Source: Deltaproteobacteria bacterium
Lineage (GTDB): Bacteria; Desulfobacterota; DSM-4660; Desulfatiglandales; HGW-15
DNA: 15,265 nt
Reading direction: 5' to 3'
NCBI GenBank assembly: GCA_016926135.1
Contig: JAFGPH010000579.1
Location: forward strand, 1-15,265
The notes below the pieces were generated by a model. That model was not told where the DNA came from, did not search any database, and was given only the letters and a program-made list of their open reading frames with translations. Numbering within the stretch: position 1 is the first letter of the stretch; each line of letters starts with the position of its first letter. Shown here one piece after another: positions 1 to 6,229 of the stretch. Made by a program: the position numbers and the translations under genes.

Positions 1-35
1 ATGAAGGGTCGCATATTTGTCTTGACACTCATGAG

Positions 36-90
36 CCCCCTCACCCCAACCCTCTCCCCCAGGCTTGGGGGAGAGGGCAGGGTGAGGGGG
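36..90. repeat. GC-rich intergenic inverted repeat, copy 1
   Basis: The arm at 36-60 (C5-TCACCCCAACCCTCTC-C4 type) is nearly the exact reverse complement of the arm at 67-90, with a 6-nt loop (AGGCTT). It is the best preserved of three related palindromes in the window (others at 4459-4496 and 4985-5037). All lie between genes, and all carry a CCCTC/TCTCCCC core. It lies about 90 bp beyond the stop of the minus-strand sulfur-carrier gene, so it could end transcription or stabilise the transcript end, but there is no clear T-run. REP-like intergenic palindromes of this type are common in bacteria; a specific role here is inference. Confidence 0.75.
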
Positions 91-139
91 CACGACCTGC
101 AAATACTATTTCGAGACGATTCACAAGAGACCTCTTTAC

Positions 140-171
140 CCAATACTCCGGTTCTCCAACACTCCGGTACC
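140..171. repeat. Two-unit 16-bp tandem repeat
   Basis: Units CCAATACTCCGGTTCT (140-155) and CCAACACTCCGGTACC (156-171) match at 13 of 16 positions, and the core ACTCCGGT recurs exactly at 145-152 and 161-168. It lies just past the stop codon of the minus-strand sulfur-carrier gene. No function is evident; it may be a remnant of a longer intergenic repeat. Confidence 0.5.
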
Positions 172-179
172 CTAGGGAT

Positions 180-452
180 TTACCCTCCCGAAAGCATCAG
201 GGTGATGTGGATCTCGTCCCCGTCCTTCACCCGTTTGGCGAGTTCCTCCGGATAGGCGCTCTCCGCGTTGACATAGATCTCCAGAAGGGGGTTCAGCTTG
301 CCGTTTTTGACAAAAAGGTTCTTCTCCATGCCGGGATACTGTTTGACCAGGTCCCTCAGGCACTGCCCGACCGTGTTTCCCCGGGTGTCGATCACCTCCT
401 GCCCGTCGGTAAACTGACGATGGGTCTTGTGTACGTGTATCTTGATGCTCAC
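180..452 (-). CDS. MoaD/ThiS-like sulfur carrier protein (ubiquitin fold)
   Basis: A 90-residue protein of the usual MoaD/ThiS size, ending in the diagnostic Gly-Gly (MLSGG). In this family the terminal glycine is adenylated by a ThiF/MoeB-type E1 enzyme and turned into a thiocarboxylate that donates sulfur, for example to molybdopterin, tungstopterin or thiamin thiazole. The start is GTG at 452. It overlaps the stop of the upstream E1 gene as GTGA, so the two are translationally coupled and very likely partners. The sequence does not decide between MoaD and ThiS. The short helix and the VNAESAYPEELAKRVKDGDEIHI segment near the end look more MoaD-like (VN..... D.DE...). No other pterin or thiamin gene is in view. 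The family call is firm; the pathway is open. Confidence 0.88.
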   Translation of the reverse strand: MSIKIHVHKTHRQFTDGQEVIDTRGNTVGQCLRDLVKQYPGMEKNLFVKNGKLNPLLEIYVNAESAYPEELAKRVKDGDEIHITLMLSGG

Positions 453-1216
453 CGCTCACTCCTTTCGCTAAGGACCGCTGGAAACTTCAGGTGGCCACAG
501 TGGTCGCAATCCGGATTCCTCTTTACCTTGAACTCCGTGAACTTCATGTCCAGCCCGTCATAGACCAGAAGCCTGTTGGCCAGCAGTTCACCGGTCCCCA
601 CAATGTACTTGATGACCTCCGTGGCCTGAATAGTGCCCACCAACGCGGGCGTAACACCTACCACGGGAAATTTCTCCTCGGGAACCGGCCCTCGATACAT
701 GCACCTCAGGCAGGCCGTCTCGCCGGGTATGACCGTCATGACCCGGCCCTCAAAACCCCTCACCGCCCCATGAAAAAAGGGAATGTTCCGGTCGATGGCG
801 GCCTTGTTCAGAAGGTATCGGGTGGGCAGGTTGTCCATGGCGTCCACAATGGCGTCAAAACCTTCCGCCAATTCTGCGATATTGCCCTCTGCGATCGTCT
901 GCTCCACAGTCTCCACGTTGACATACGGATTCAGACCCTTCAATTTCTCGACGCCGGAGAGCACCTTCGCCACCCCCTTGTCCTTTTCCCAGTGGAGCAC
1001 CTGCCGGTTCAGGTTGGACACATCCACCCGGTCATGATCCACAATCCTGATCGTTCCCGTGCCGGCTGCAGCGAGATAGATGGCAATGGGCGAACCCAGC
1101 CCCCCTGCCCCGGCGATAAGAACCTTTGCCCTCTTGAGTCGTTCCTGTCCTTGCTCCCCGATCTCGGGGATCATGATCTGCCTGTCGTATCGTTCCCGTT
1201 CTTCTGCACTGAGCAT
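449..1216 (-). CDS. ThiF/MoeB/HesA-family adenylyltransferase (E1-like)
   Basis: A 255-residue E1-like enzyme predicted to adenylate the C-terminal glycine of the MoaD/ThiS-like protein encoded directly downstream. Visible family marks are the RYDRQI entry (about 9-14), the nucleotide-binding loop GAGGLGS (36-42), NLNRQ (about 68-72), DAMDNLPTRY (126-135), and two zinc-type CxxC pairs at 169-172 and 237-240. The start chosen is ATG at 1216, which puts RYDRQI at its normal distance from the N-terminus. An upstream in-frame ATG at 1345 would add 43 residues that look non-conserved. The catalytic cysteine found in E. coli ThiF and MoeB in the CxxAGV context is absent: the matching stretch reads FPVVGV with Phe183 at that place. 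This resembles a HesA-like subgroup and suggests adenylation without a covalent cysteine step (inference). Confidence 0.9.
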   Translation of the reverse strand: MLSAEERERYDRQIMIPEIGEQGQERLKRAKVLIAGAGGLGSPIAIYLAAAGTGTIRIVDHDRVDVSNLNRQVLHWEKDKGVAKVLSGVEKLKGLNPYVNVETVEQTIAEGNIAELAEGFDAIVDAMDNLPTRYLLNKAAIDRNIPFFHGAVRGFEGRVMTVIPGETACLRCMYRGPVPEEKFPVVGVTPALVGTIQATEVIKYIVGTGELLANRLLVYDGLDMKFTEFKVKRNPDCDHCGHLKFPAVLSERSER

Positions 1217-1273
1217 GCGAACCGAACCTCTGCCCCGCTCGACCTGGTATTTATCTCGAAAATAAGCATTTCT

Positions 1274-1339
1274 ATCACCAAAACAACAGGATGACAACGA
1301 TTCACAAAGCGGCAAAAGGATCGTCAGGATTTTGGTGAT
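1274..1339. promoter_or_regulatory. Long inverted repeat in a divergent intergenic region
   Basis: ATCACCAAAA at 1274-1283 is the perfect reverse complement of TTTTGGTGAT at 1330-1339. A second, inner pairing (TGACAACGAT at 1292-1301 against ATCGTCA at 1320-1326, with bulges) extends it towards an 18-nt loop. It sits between the minus-strand E1/carrier pair and the plus-strand radical-SAM-fold gene, so it could be an operator for either or a structured leader. No clear sigma-70 promoter could be assigned beside it. Function is inference. Confidence 0.35.
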
Positions 1340-1465
1340 TGGCATTTGTTTCGATATTCCATATACAGACTGAGTATTTATGAAAAGGAGTACTGAGCGA
1401 TCCCCCGGGGGGCTTGCGGGATGGTGGCGGATTCCTGCGCCACACGGGGAGGATCAGAAAACGAC

Positions 1466-2890
1466 ATGTCCATAATCAGTCCCAAGAAGAAGATGGCCAT
1501 TATCGCCAGCTATTTTGCGGGCGAAACATATGGACTGCTGGGCCCCCAGATGGCCGCCACGCTGATCGAAGAACATACACCTTGCGAGTGCATTGTGGTT
1601 GGAGTGGACCGGGGGGACGACAAAGGGGTCCTCAAGGGTGCCCTCTCGGACTTTTTCGGATTGGAAAGGCCCGTCATCGGCTTCTCCACCTTGAGCGGGC
1701 GAGAAGACCTCTTTGACCTGGCTCGCGAACTCAAAGAGGAAGGCGCCACAACCATTCTCGCCGGGCCGCAGGCGGACGCGGACTTTCTCGGAGAAAGGGA
1801 CTGGCAGAGCCACCCCCACCGTTTTCCCGGGCTCTCGAAACACTTCTCCTTTGCCCTGCACGGTCCGGCCGAGCAGATCATCCCCTTTCTTCAGGCCCCC
1901 GACAACGGAGCACCCCTCCACGACAGAGGTGTTGCCTTCCGAGGCGGCGACGGCAAGATCCGGATAAACCCCAGGAAACCCTGGGACGAGAGGTTTCTCG
2001 CCGGGGTGAGATGGGGAAACCTGTACAGGCTGGAGCGAGGCACCCTGGCGGCCCACACAATTACACTCGCCCAGGTTGTGCAGCACATTGGCTGTCCCCA
2101 TGCCTCCCGTCCTGCGCAGATAGAGATCTCCTATCCAGCCTTTCTTCAGGAGGTAAGGCCGCGCAGCGTCAAGGTGCATCTGAAGGGCTGCAGCTTTTGC
2201 GATGTGGCAACGGACAAGGGGTTTCACGGCTCACTCGGATGGGACGGGGTGCTGAAACAGGTTCAGGGACTGCCCGAGTTGGAGGACGGACGCAAGATCG
2301 CTTTTGAACTGATCAACGAAAACCCACTGCCCGGCCTGCCACACCTTTTGAGGGAAGCGGAAGGCAGGGGACTTCAGCTTTCCCAGGTGAACCTCACCAT
2401 GCGAGCGGACTGGTTCGTCCAGGGAGAAGCCTATGTAAGGGAAGCCCTGCGCATGGCGAGGCGGATGCGGGTGAGGGTGCTGCTCTCCTCGGTGGGCTTC
2501 GAGTCCTTTGATGATGGGATTCTCAGGAACCTCAACAAGGGTGTGACCGTGGAGACCAACCTTCAGGCCATCCGGCTTCTGCGGCGGCTGAAAGAGGAAT
2601 TTCCCTTTCAGTGGGCCTACTCCAGTGCGGAAGGGGCCGTTCACGGCTTCATCCATCCGACACCCTGGGACACCGGAGAAACCGCCAACCGCATCCAGCG
2701 CGAGATCGAACGTTACGCCCTTTTCAAGGACGTGCTGCCGGAGCACAGCGTTCCCCTCATCATCCATCATGCCAGTGCCCTCGGTGACTGGATGCGCGAG
2801 ATCGAGAGAAGGGAACATCTCTGTTTCGAACGCTACGTCTCCGTGATCGGGTGGTGGAAGGAAGCGGTTCGGGGCCCATATATCAATTGA
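1466..2890 (+). CDS. B12-binding-like / radical-SAM-fold protein with atypical HxxxCxxC motif
   Basis: A 474-residue protein from ATG 1466, which follows GGGGAGGA by about 12 nt. An in-frame ATG at 1421 lacks a good ribosome site. Residues 1-110 resemble the Rossmann-like B12-binding domain that precedes many radical SAM enzymes (VIGFSTLSGREDLFDLARELKEEG, then ILAGPQADAD), but no DxHxxG cobalamin-ligand motif is seen. The middle has KGCSFCDVA (C242, C245). The position of the first cluster cysteine of a canonical CxxxCxxC is His238, and the nearest earlier cysteine is C210 (IGCPHAS). The later segment VGFESFDDGILRNLNKGVTVETNLQAIRLL (343-372) is typical of the radical SAM barrel. The substrate is unknown. 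The EutA-family gene starts 98 bp downstream on the same strand. It may be an active enzyme with an unusual ligand set or a degenerate, non-catalytic member. Confidence 0.75.
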   Translation: MSIISPKKKMAIIASYFAGETYGLLGPQMAATLIEEHTPCECIVVGVDRGDDKGVLKGALSDFFGLERPVIGFSTLSGREDLFDLARELKEEGATTILAGPQADADFLGERDWQSHPHRFPGLSKHFSFALHGPAEQIIPFLQAPDNGAPLHDRGVAFRGGDGKIRINPRKPWDERFLAGVRWGNLYRLERGTLAAHTITLAQVVQHIGCPHASRPAQIEISYPAFLQEVRPRSVKVHLKGCSFCDVATDKGFHGSLGWDGVLKQVQGLPELEDGRKIAFELINENPLPGLPHLLREAEGRGLQLSQVNLTMRADWFVQGEAYVREALRMARRMRVRVLLSSVGFESFDDGILRNLNKGVTVETNLQAIRLLRRLKEEFPFQWAYSSAEGAVHGFIHPTPWDTGETANRIQREIERYALFKDVLPEHSVPLIIHHASALGDWMREIERREHLCFERYVSVIGWWKEAVRGPYIN

Positions 2891-2927
2891 CACATATGAC
2901 AAGATCCTCTATCCTTGACAGTTGAAA

Positions 2928-2948
2928 TGCGGCTATATTTCAGCCGTA
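2928..2948 (+). terminator. Hairpin with short T-run between the radical-SAM-fold gene and eutA
   Basis: TGCGGCT (2928-2934) pairs with AGCCGTA (2942-2948), one G-U pair included, around a 7-nt loop and is followed by CTTTTGT. It lies 38 nt past the upstream stop codon. It could be a weak intrinsic terminator or attenuator that lowers eutA expression relative to the upstream gene. The short stem and T-run keep confidence low. Confidence 0.35.
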
Positions 2949-2988
2949 CTTTTGTCTCGGGAACAGGGGGTGTTTTTGAGAGTCAGCC

Positions 2989-4419
2989 ATGGAAATCAAG
3001 CGAATCGAATTACTTTCCGTCGGTATCGACGTCGGCAGTGCAACCAGTCATCTGGTCTTTTCAAAGCTGATACTGGTCAGGGACGAACTGTCCCCTACCC
3101 TGCGGTTCAACATCCAGGAAAGGAATGTGGTCTATGAGGGAAGGATCATTCATACGCCCCTTCTGCAGGACCGGACCCTTGATATTGAAGCGTTGACGGC
3201 CTTCTTCAAGGAGGAGTATGAGCACGCGGCAATTGACCCGGCCGATATTCAGACGGGTGCAGTGATCATAACGGGGGAGTCGGCCAAGAAACACAACGCG
3301 CCGCAGATCGCACAAGCGCTCTCCAAGGATGCCGGAAAACTCGTTGCAGCCACTGCAGGTCCCAATTTCGAAAGCCTTCTCGCCGCCATGGGCTCAGGGG
3401 CCACCGCCAGGTCCAGAGATCTACACAGGACGGTCCTGTCCTGCGACATTGGCGGCGGCACCTCCAACCTGGCCATATCCAGAAATGGGAACGTTCTCTC
3501 CACAAGCTGCATAGCGGTCGGAGGAAGACTGCTGGCCCTGGATTCCGAGATCAGAATCCGCGAGCTTGCCGACCCGGCGGTTGAAGTCATGCGCCATGTC
3601 GGCATGGACTACCGGCTCGGAGATCAGATCCCCAAAGAGCATATCGGAAAAATTGCGTCCAAAATGGCCGAAGTGCTTATTGAGGTGATGACGGGCCCTC
3701 CGAGTTCCTCTCTCGCCAGGAAACTCATGATGACCGGTAACCTGGATTATTCGACCCCAATCGATGAGTACATGTTTTCCGGAGGCGTGGCGGAGTTCAT
3801 CTACGGCAAGAAGGGCCGTTACAATGACCTCGGAAATATTCTTGCAAAAACCCTCCGCTCGCTCATTCCTCAGCTGAAATCCCCGGTGGTCGAGCCGCTT
3901 AACAAGATCAGAGCCACAGTCATCGGCGCAGGCGCCTATTCCCTGTCTGTTTCCGGTTCATCGGGGTTCATGGACGACAGGATCAGTCTCCCCATGCGAA
4001 ACATTCCGGTTCTCCGGGTGGACGTGGAGGAACCGAAGCTCAGCATGCAGCATGTGGTCTCGAGGGTGAAGATGGCGTTTCAAAGGTACGATCTGGTCGA
4101 GGGCCATGAGGTGGTGGCCCTGTACTTCAAGGACCCGGTCCGGGTGAACTACCCTGACCTGGAGCTGTTTGCGAAATCCATTGAAGCCGCCCTCCCCAAT
4201 TCCATTCTGAAAAACATCCCCGTGATCCTGGTCTTTGAAAAGGACATTGCCTGCGGTGTGGGCAGCGTTATTCGAAGGGAGACCGGAATGAAAAGCAATC
4301 TCCTGTCCCTGGATGAGTTGTCCCTGAACGACGGGGACTGGATCGATATCAGTGAACCCCTGGTGGGTCGTCAGGTCTTTCCCGTAACGGTGAAGTCCCT
4401 CGTATTCCCCATGAACTGA
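2989..4419 (+). CDS. eutA: Ethanolamine ammonia-lyase reactivating factor, EutA family
   Basis: A 476-residue protein, close to the length of E. coli EutA (about 467), which it resembles along its whole length. Shared marks are the ASKHA-type LLSVGIDVGSATS (9-20), the signature ITGESAKKHNA (94-104), the phosphate-binding DIGGGTSN (153-160), IRATVIGAGAYSLSVSGSS in the second half, and the C-terminal end VFPVTVKSLVFP. EutA uses ATP to pull damaged cobalamin off ethanolamine ammonia-lyase and so reactivates it. No lyase (eutB, eutC), microcompartment or other eut gene is in the window. Here it follows a B12-binding-like radical-SAM-fold protein by 98 bp and may be co-transcribed with it. It may serve a distant ammonia-lyase or another B12 enzyme. 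ATG 2989 has GAGAG six nt upstream. The family call is strong; the target is inferred. Confidence 0.92.
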   Translation: MEIKRIELLSVGIDVGSATSHLVFSKLILVRDELSPTLRFNIQERNVVYEGRIIHTPLLQDRTLDIEALTAFFKEEYEHAAIDPADIQTGAVIITGESAKKHNAPQIAQALSKDAGKLVAATAGPNFESLLAAMGSGATARSRDLHRTVLSCDIGGGTSNLAISRNGNVLSTSCIAVGGRLLALDSEIRIRELADPAVEVMRHVGMDYRLGDQIPKEHIGKIASKMAEVLIEVMTGPPSSSLARKLMMTGNLDYSTPIDEYMFSGGVAEFIYGKKGRYNDLGNILAKTLRSLIPQLKSPVVEPLNKIRATVIGAGAYSLSVSGSSGFMDDRISLPMRNIPVLRVDVEEPKLSMQHVVSRVKMAFQRYDLVEGHEVVALYFKDPVRVNYPDLELFAKSIEAALPNSILKNIPVILVFEKDIACGVGSVIRRETGMKSNLLSLDELSLNDGDWIDISEPLVGRQVFPVTVKSLVFPMN

Positions 4420-4458
4420 CACAAACGCAGTTCTTCTTTCGACATACGAAAGCTCCTC

Positions 4459-4496
4459 CTCGCCCTGCCCTCTCCCCCGGTCTGGGGCAGGGTGAG
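4459..4496. terminator. GC-rich inverted repeat, copy 2, between convergent genes
   Basis: CTCGCCCTGCCC (4459-4470) pairs with GGGCAGGGTGAG (4485-4496), with one G-T wobble. It shares the CCCTCTCCCCC core with copy 1, but its right arm has lost the GAGAGG part. It lies between the stop of eutA (4419) and the stop of the convergent minus-strand flavoprotein (4512), a place where a bidirectional transcription stop is expected. There is no clear T-run, so the terminator role is inference. Confidence 0.5.
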
Positions 4497-4511
4497 CATT
4501 CCCACAGACCC

Positions 4512-4913
4512 CTATGACCGGTCAACGATGGGCCTGACCTCGGTGATTCGGAAACGAATAGCCGCATGGATCATGTCCGCGGCGGCCTGGCCTGCAGCTA
4601 CCGCGATACCATGCTTGATCTCGTCAAAGAACTTCCCGCCGGTTTCCATGTCCACGGCCTGGAGGTAGACCCTCGCCCCCTTCCAGTTCGCCACCGTTTC
4701 ACCGGGCTCCACCACCATGAAGACCGCCTTAGGGTTTCGTTCGAGGTTTCGCAGGGAACGGTTATTCCCCATACCCATGACCACAGTGTTTTCGTCAATC
4801 ATGCGAGGGGAGCCGAACACCGCCACATTCACATCCCCTTCCCTGTTGGCGGTACTGAGCGAGCCAATCCGGGGAAAACTGTTGAAGATCTCCATCAATT
4901 CCTTCCTGTCCAT
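4512..4913 (-). CDS. Pyridoxamine 5'-phosphate oxidase-related (FMN-binding split barrel) protein
   Basis: A 133-residue protein with the small split-barrel pattern of the PNPOx-like flavin family: an N-terminal helix (MDRKELMEIFNSF), then strands IGSLSTANREGDVNVAVFGSP and a central NNRSLRNLERNPKAVFMVVEPG segment (about 50-73), typical of family members that bind FMN or F420-like cofactors or haem. The start at ATG 4913 is fixed by GGAGG six nt upstream; an upstream in-frame ATG at 4958 has no such site. It stands alone: eutA is convergent on one side, and a 330-bp gap lies on the other. A flavin reductase or general stress flavoprotein role is possible; the substrate cannot be read from the sequence. 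Confidence 0.8.
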   Translation of the reverse strand: MDRKELMEIFNSFPRIGSLSTANREGDVNVAVFGSPRMIDENTVVMGMGNNRSLRNLERNPKAVFMVVEPGETVANWKGARVYLQAVDMETGGKFFDEIKHGIAVAAGQAAADMIHAAIRFRITEVRPIVDRS

Positions 4914-4955
4914 GCCGTGCCTCCTCTCCTGGTTCATCCCGATTGCCTGGGCGCC

Positions 4956-4969
4956 CATGCGAACGCATG
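4956..4969. promoter_or_regulatory. Perfect palindrome CATGCGAACGCATG
   Basis: Six-bp arms separated by AA, 43 nt upstream of the start codon of the minus-strand split-barrel flavoprotein. The symmetry and position fit an operator for a dimeric regulator, but no matching second site was found in the window. Confidence 0.3.
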
Positions 4970-4984
4970 AAGCCCGCTGCCACT

Positions 4985-5037
4985 CGCCCCCTCTCCCTGC
5001 TCTCTCCCCGAAGGCCGGGGGAAAGGGTGAAAGGGAG
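4985..5037. repeat. GC-rich inverted repeat, copy 3
   Basis: An imperfect relative of copies 1 and 2. CTCTCCCTGCTCTCTCCCCG (4991-5010) opposes a G-rich arm at 5016-5037, with a clean inner stem CCCCG/CGGGG around AAGGC. It lies upstream of the split-barrel gene and downstream of the hydrolase gene, so it may mark the transcript end of the latter. Confidence 0.5.
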
Positions 5038-5246
5038 ATCCGAGGGGTAAAAGGAACAACTGAGACTGTATGATACCGCCGTCACAATATCGAATCACCG
5101 TCCATCCGTCAAGAAGACAGGAGAGCCCAGAATCCACTGATTTCGGTGGAGGAAGTCTGAGTTGACGGTGGATTTGGGAGACGAGGCCAAACGCTGATCC
5201 GTTGGCAGGACACCCTCCTTTGCCTCCGCAAACCAAGGGGAAAGCA

Positions 5247-6176
5247 TCACTTGGGAAATGCGCCAAGGTGCCGTTCCACGAAGGCACGAACGACTTGCGG
5301 GTACTGGGGGTTCAGGCTGGGCGTGCTGTGGTCCGCGCCCTCGGCCACAAAGAGTTCCGCCCTTCCCTCTGGGAAGCTCTCCTTGAGTCTGGTGGCATGG
5401 TGGAGGGGGAAGTTCTCGTCTCTGTCCCCGTGGATGATGAGCACCGGGATGTCGATGCCCGGGGCAAGTCTTACGGGACTTACCTGATCCAGTCTGCCTC
5501 TCCAGAAGATGTCCATCCACGTGATGACCATAGGCGAAAAGAACACCCCGAAAAAGCGGTTGTAGTTGCAGTAGAGACTGTGGAGGGCCTCCTTGGTCCT
5601 GGCATAGCAGGACTCCAGGAAGAGGAGCCTCACCTTGGAGGGGCTCCGTTGGGCTACAATGACGGCGGCTGCCGCGCTGATGGAGTGGCCGTAGAGCAGA
5701 ACAGGTTCGCCGACCCAGTCCAGCACGGATTCCATGTCGTCGGCGAATCGGGCGCCGTTCATGAAGGGGTGGCGACTGGACCCGCCGTGATCACGGGCGC
5801 TGTGCATGACCGTGGTAAACCCCATGCCCGCAAACACCCTTGCCCTGCCCACCATCCTGCCCCGGTTTCTTCCCCATCCGTGGGCGAGCACCACGAGCCC
5901 CCTTGAGGGTCCGTCCGGTTCCACACGCCACAGCTCCAGGGTTCCCCCTTCCCGCGCGGGAATGCGCAGGTCCTCCGCCCGGCCCCAATCCGGGACATCG
6001 TCCACCGGGTTTCTCGGGAAATTCAGGACCACATAGGTCAGCCCCAGGCTGACCAGGAGGTAGAAGACCCCAACTCCAAGGACCATCCACATCACTTCTT
6101 CCTCGAATCCCCTCCCGTCAAGGGCATGAGCGATAACCTGACGGATAAACGCAGGATGGGTGATCAAGTCGGGCAT
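5247..6176 (-). CDS. Membrane-anchored alpha/beta hydrolase
   Basis: A 309-residue protein with one membrane segment near the N-terminus (about 29-51) followed by an alpha/beta hydrolase domain. Visible catalytic parts are the oxyanion region VLAHGWGRN (96-104), the nucleophile elbow GHSIS (163-167, Ser165), the acid in IHGDRDENFP (Asp253) and the histidine in GADHSTPS (His283). The family includes esterases, thioesterases and peptidases of many substrates; none can be named here. With one N-terminal segment the domain could face either side of the inner membrane. Start ATG 6176 has AGGGTGA directly upstream. It follows the exported DUF4139 gene by 53 nt on the same strand and is probably co-transcribed with it. 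Confidence 0.88.
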   Translation of the reverse strand: MPDLITHPAFIRQVIAHALDGRGFEEEVMWMVLGVGVFYLLVSLGLTYVVLNFPRNPVDDVPDWGRAEDLRIPAREGGTLELWRVEPDGPSRGLVVLAHGWGRNRGRMVGRARVFAGMGFTTVMHSARDHGGSSRHPFMNGARFADDMESVLDWVGEPVLLYGHSISAAAAVIVAQRSPSKVRLLFLESCYARTKEALHSLYCNYNRFFGVFFSPMVITWMDIFWRGRLDQVSPVRLAPGIDIPVLIIHGDRDENFPLHHATRLKESFPEGRAELFVAEGADHSTPSLNPQYPQVVRAFVERHLGAFPK

Positions 6177-6229
6177 TCACCCTGAGGTATCGAAGGGTGA
6201 ACAAACAGGTAACCTTCCGGCCACTGGCA

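Larger units (their letters stand above)
4914..5246. other. Gene-free stretch with palindromes
   Basis: I find no convincing gene here. It holds the ribosome site of the minus-strand split-barrel gene, a perfect 14-bp palindrome CATGCG-AA-CGCATG at 4956-4969 (43 nt before that gene's start codon), and the third GC-rich inverted repeat at 4985-5037. From about 5060 to 5246 nothing else stands out apart from weak short hairpins. It probably contains the promoter of the split-barrel gene and the transcript end of the hydrolase gene, but neither can be pinned down. Confidence 0.6.

Noticed and set aside
1..255. An 84-codon open frame starting at base 1
   Set aside because: It runs through the GC-rich palindrome and the tandem repeat and overlaps the end of the sulfur-carrier gene; composition is repeat-driven.
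491..1294. A 267-codon plus-strand frame opposite the E1-like gene
   Set aside because: It mirrors a well-supported ThiF/MoeB-type gene and has no recognisable domain.
1380..1475. A 31-codon leader-like frame (ATGAAAAGGAGT...) that overlaps the start of the radical-SAM-fold gene
   Set aside because: No ribosome site precedes it, and it has no attenuator-like hairpins or codon runs.
2915..2943. TTGACA ahead of eutA as a -35 box
   Set aside because: No acceptable -10 box lies 16-18 nt downstream (TTTCAG/TTCAGC); TATATT is only 13 nt away.
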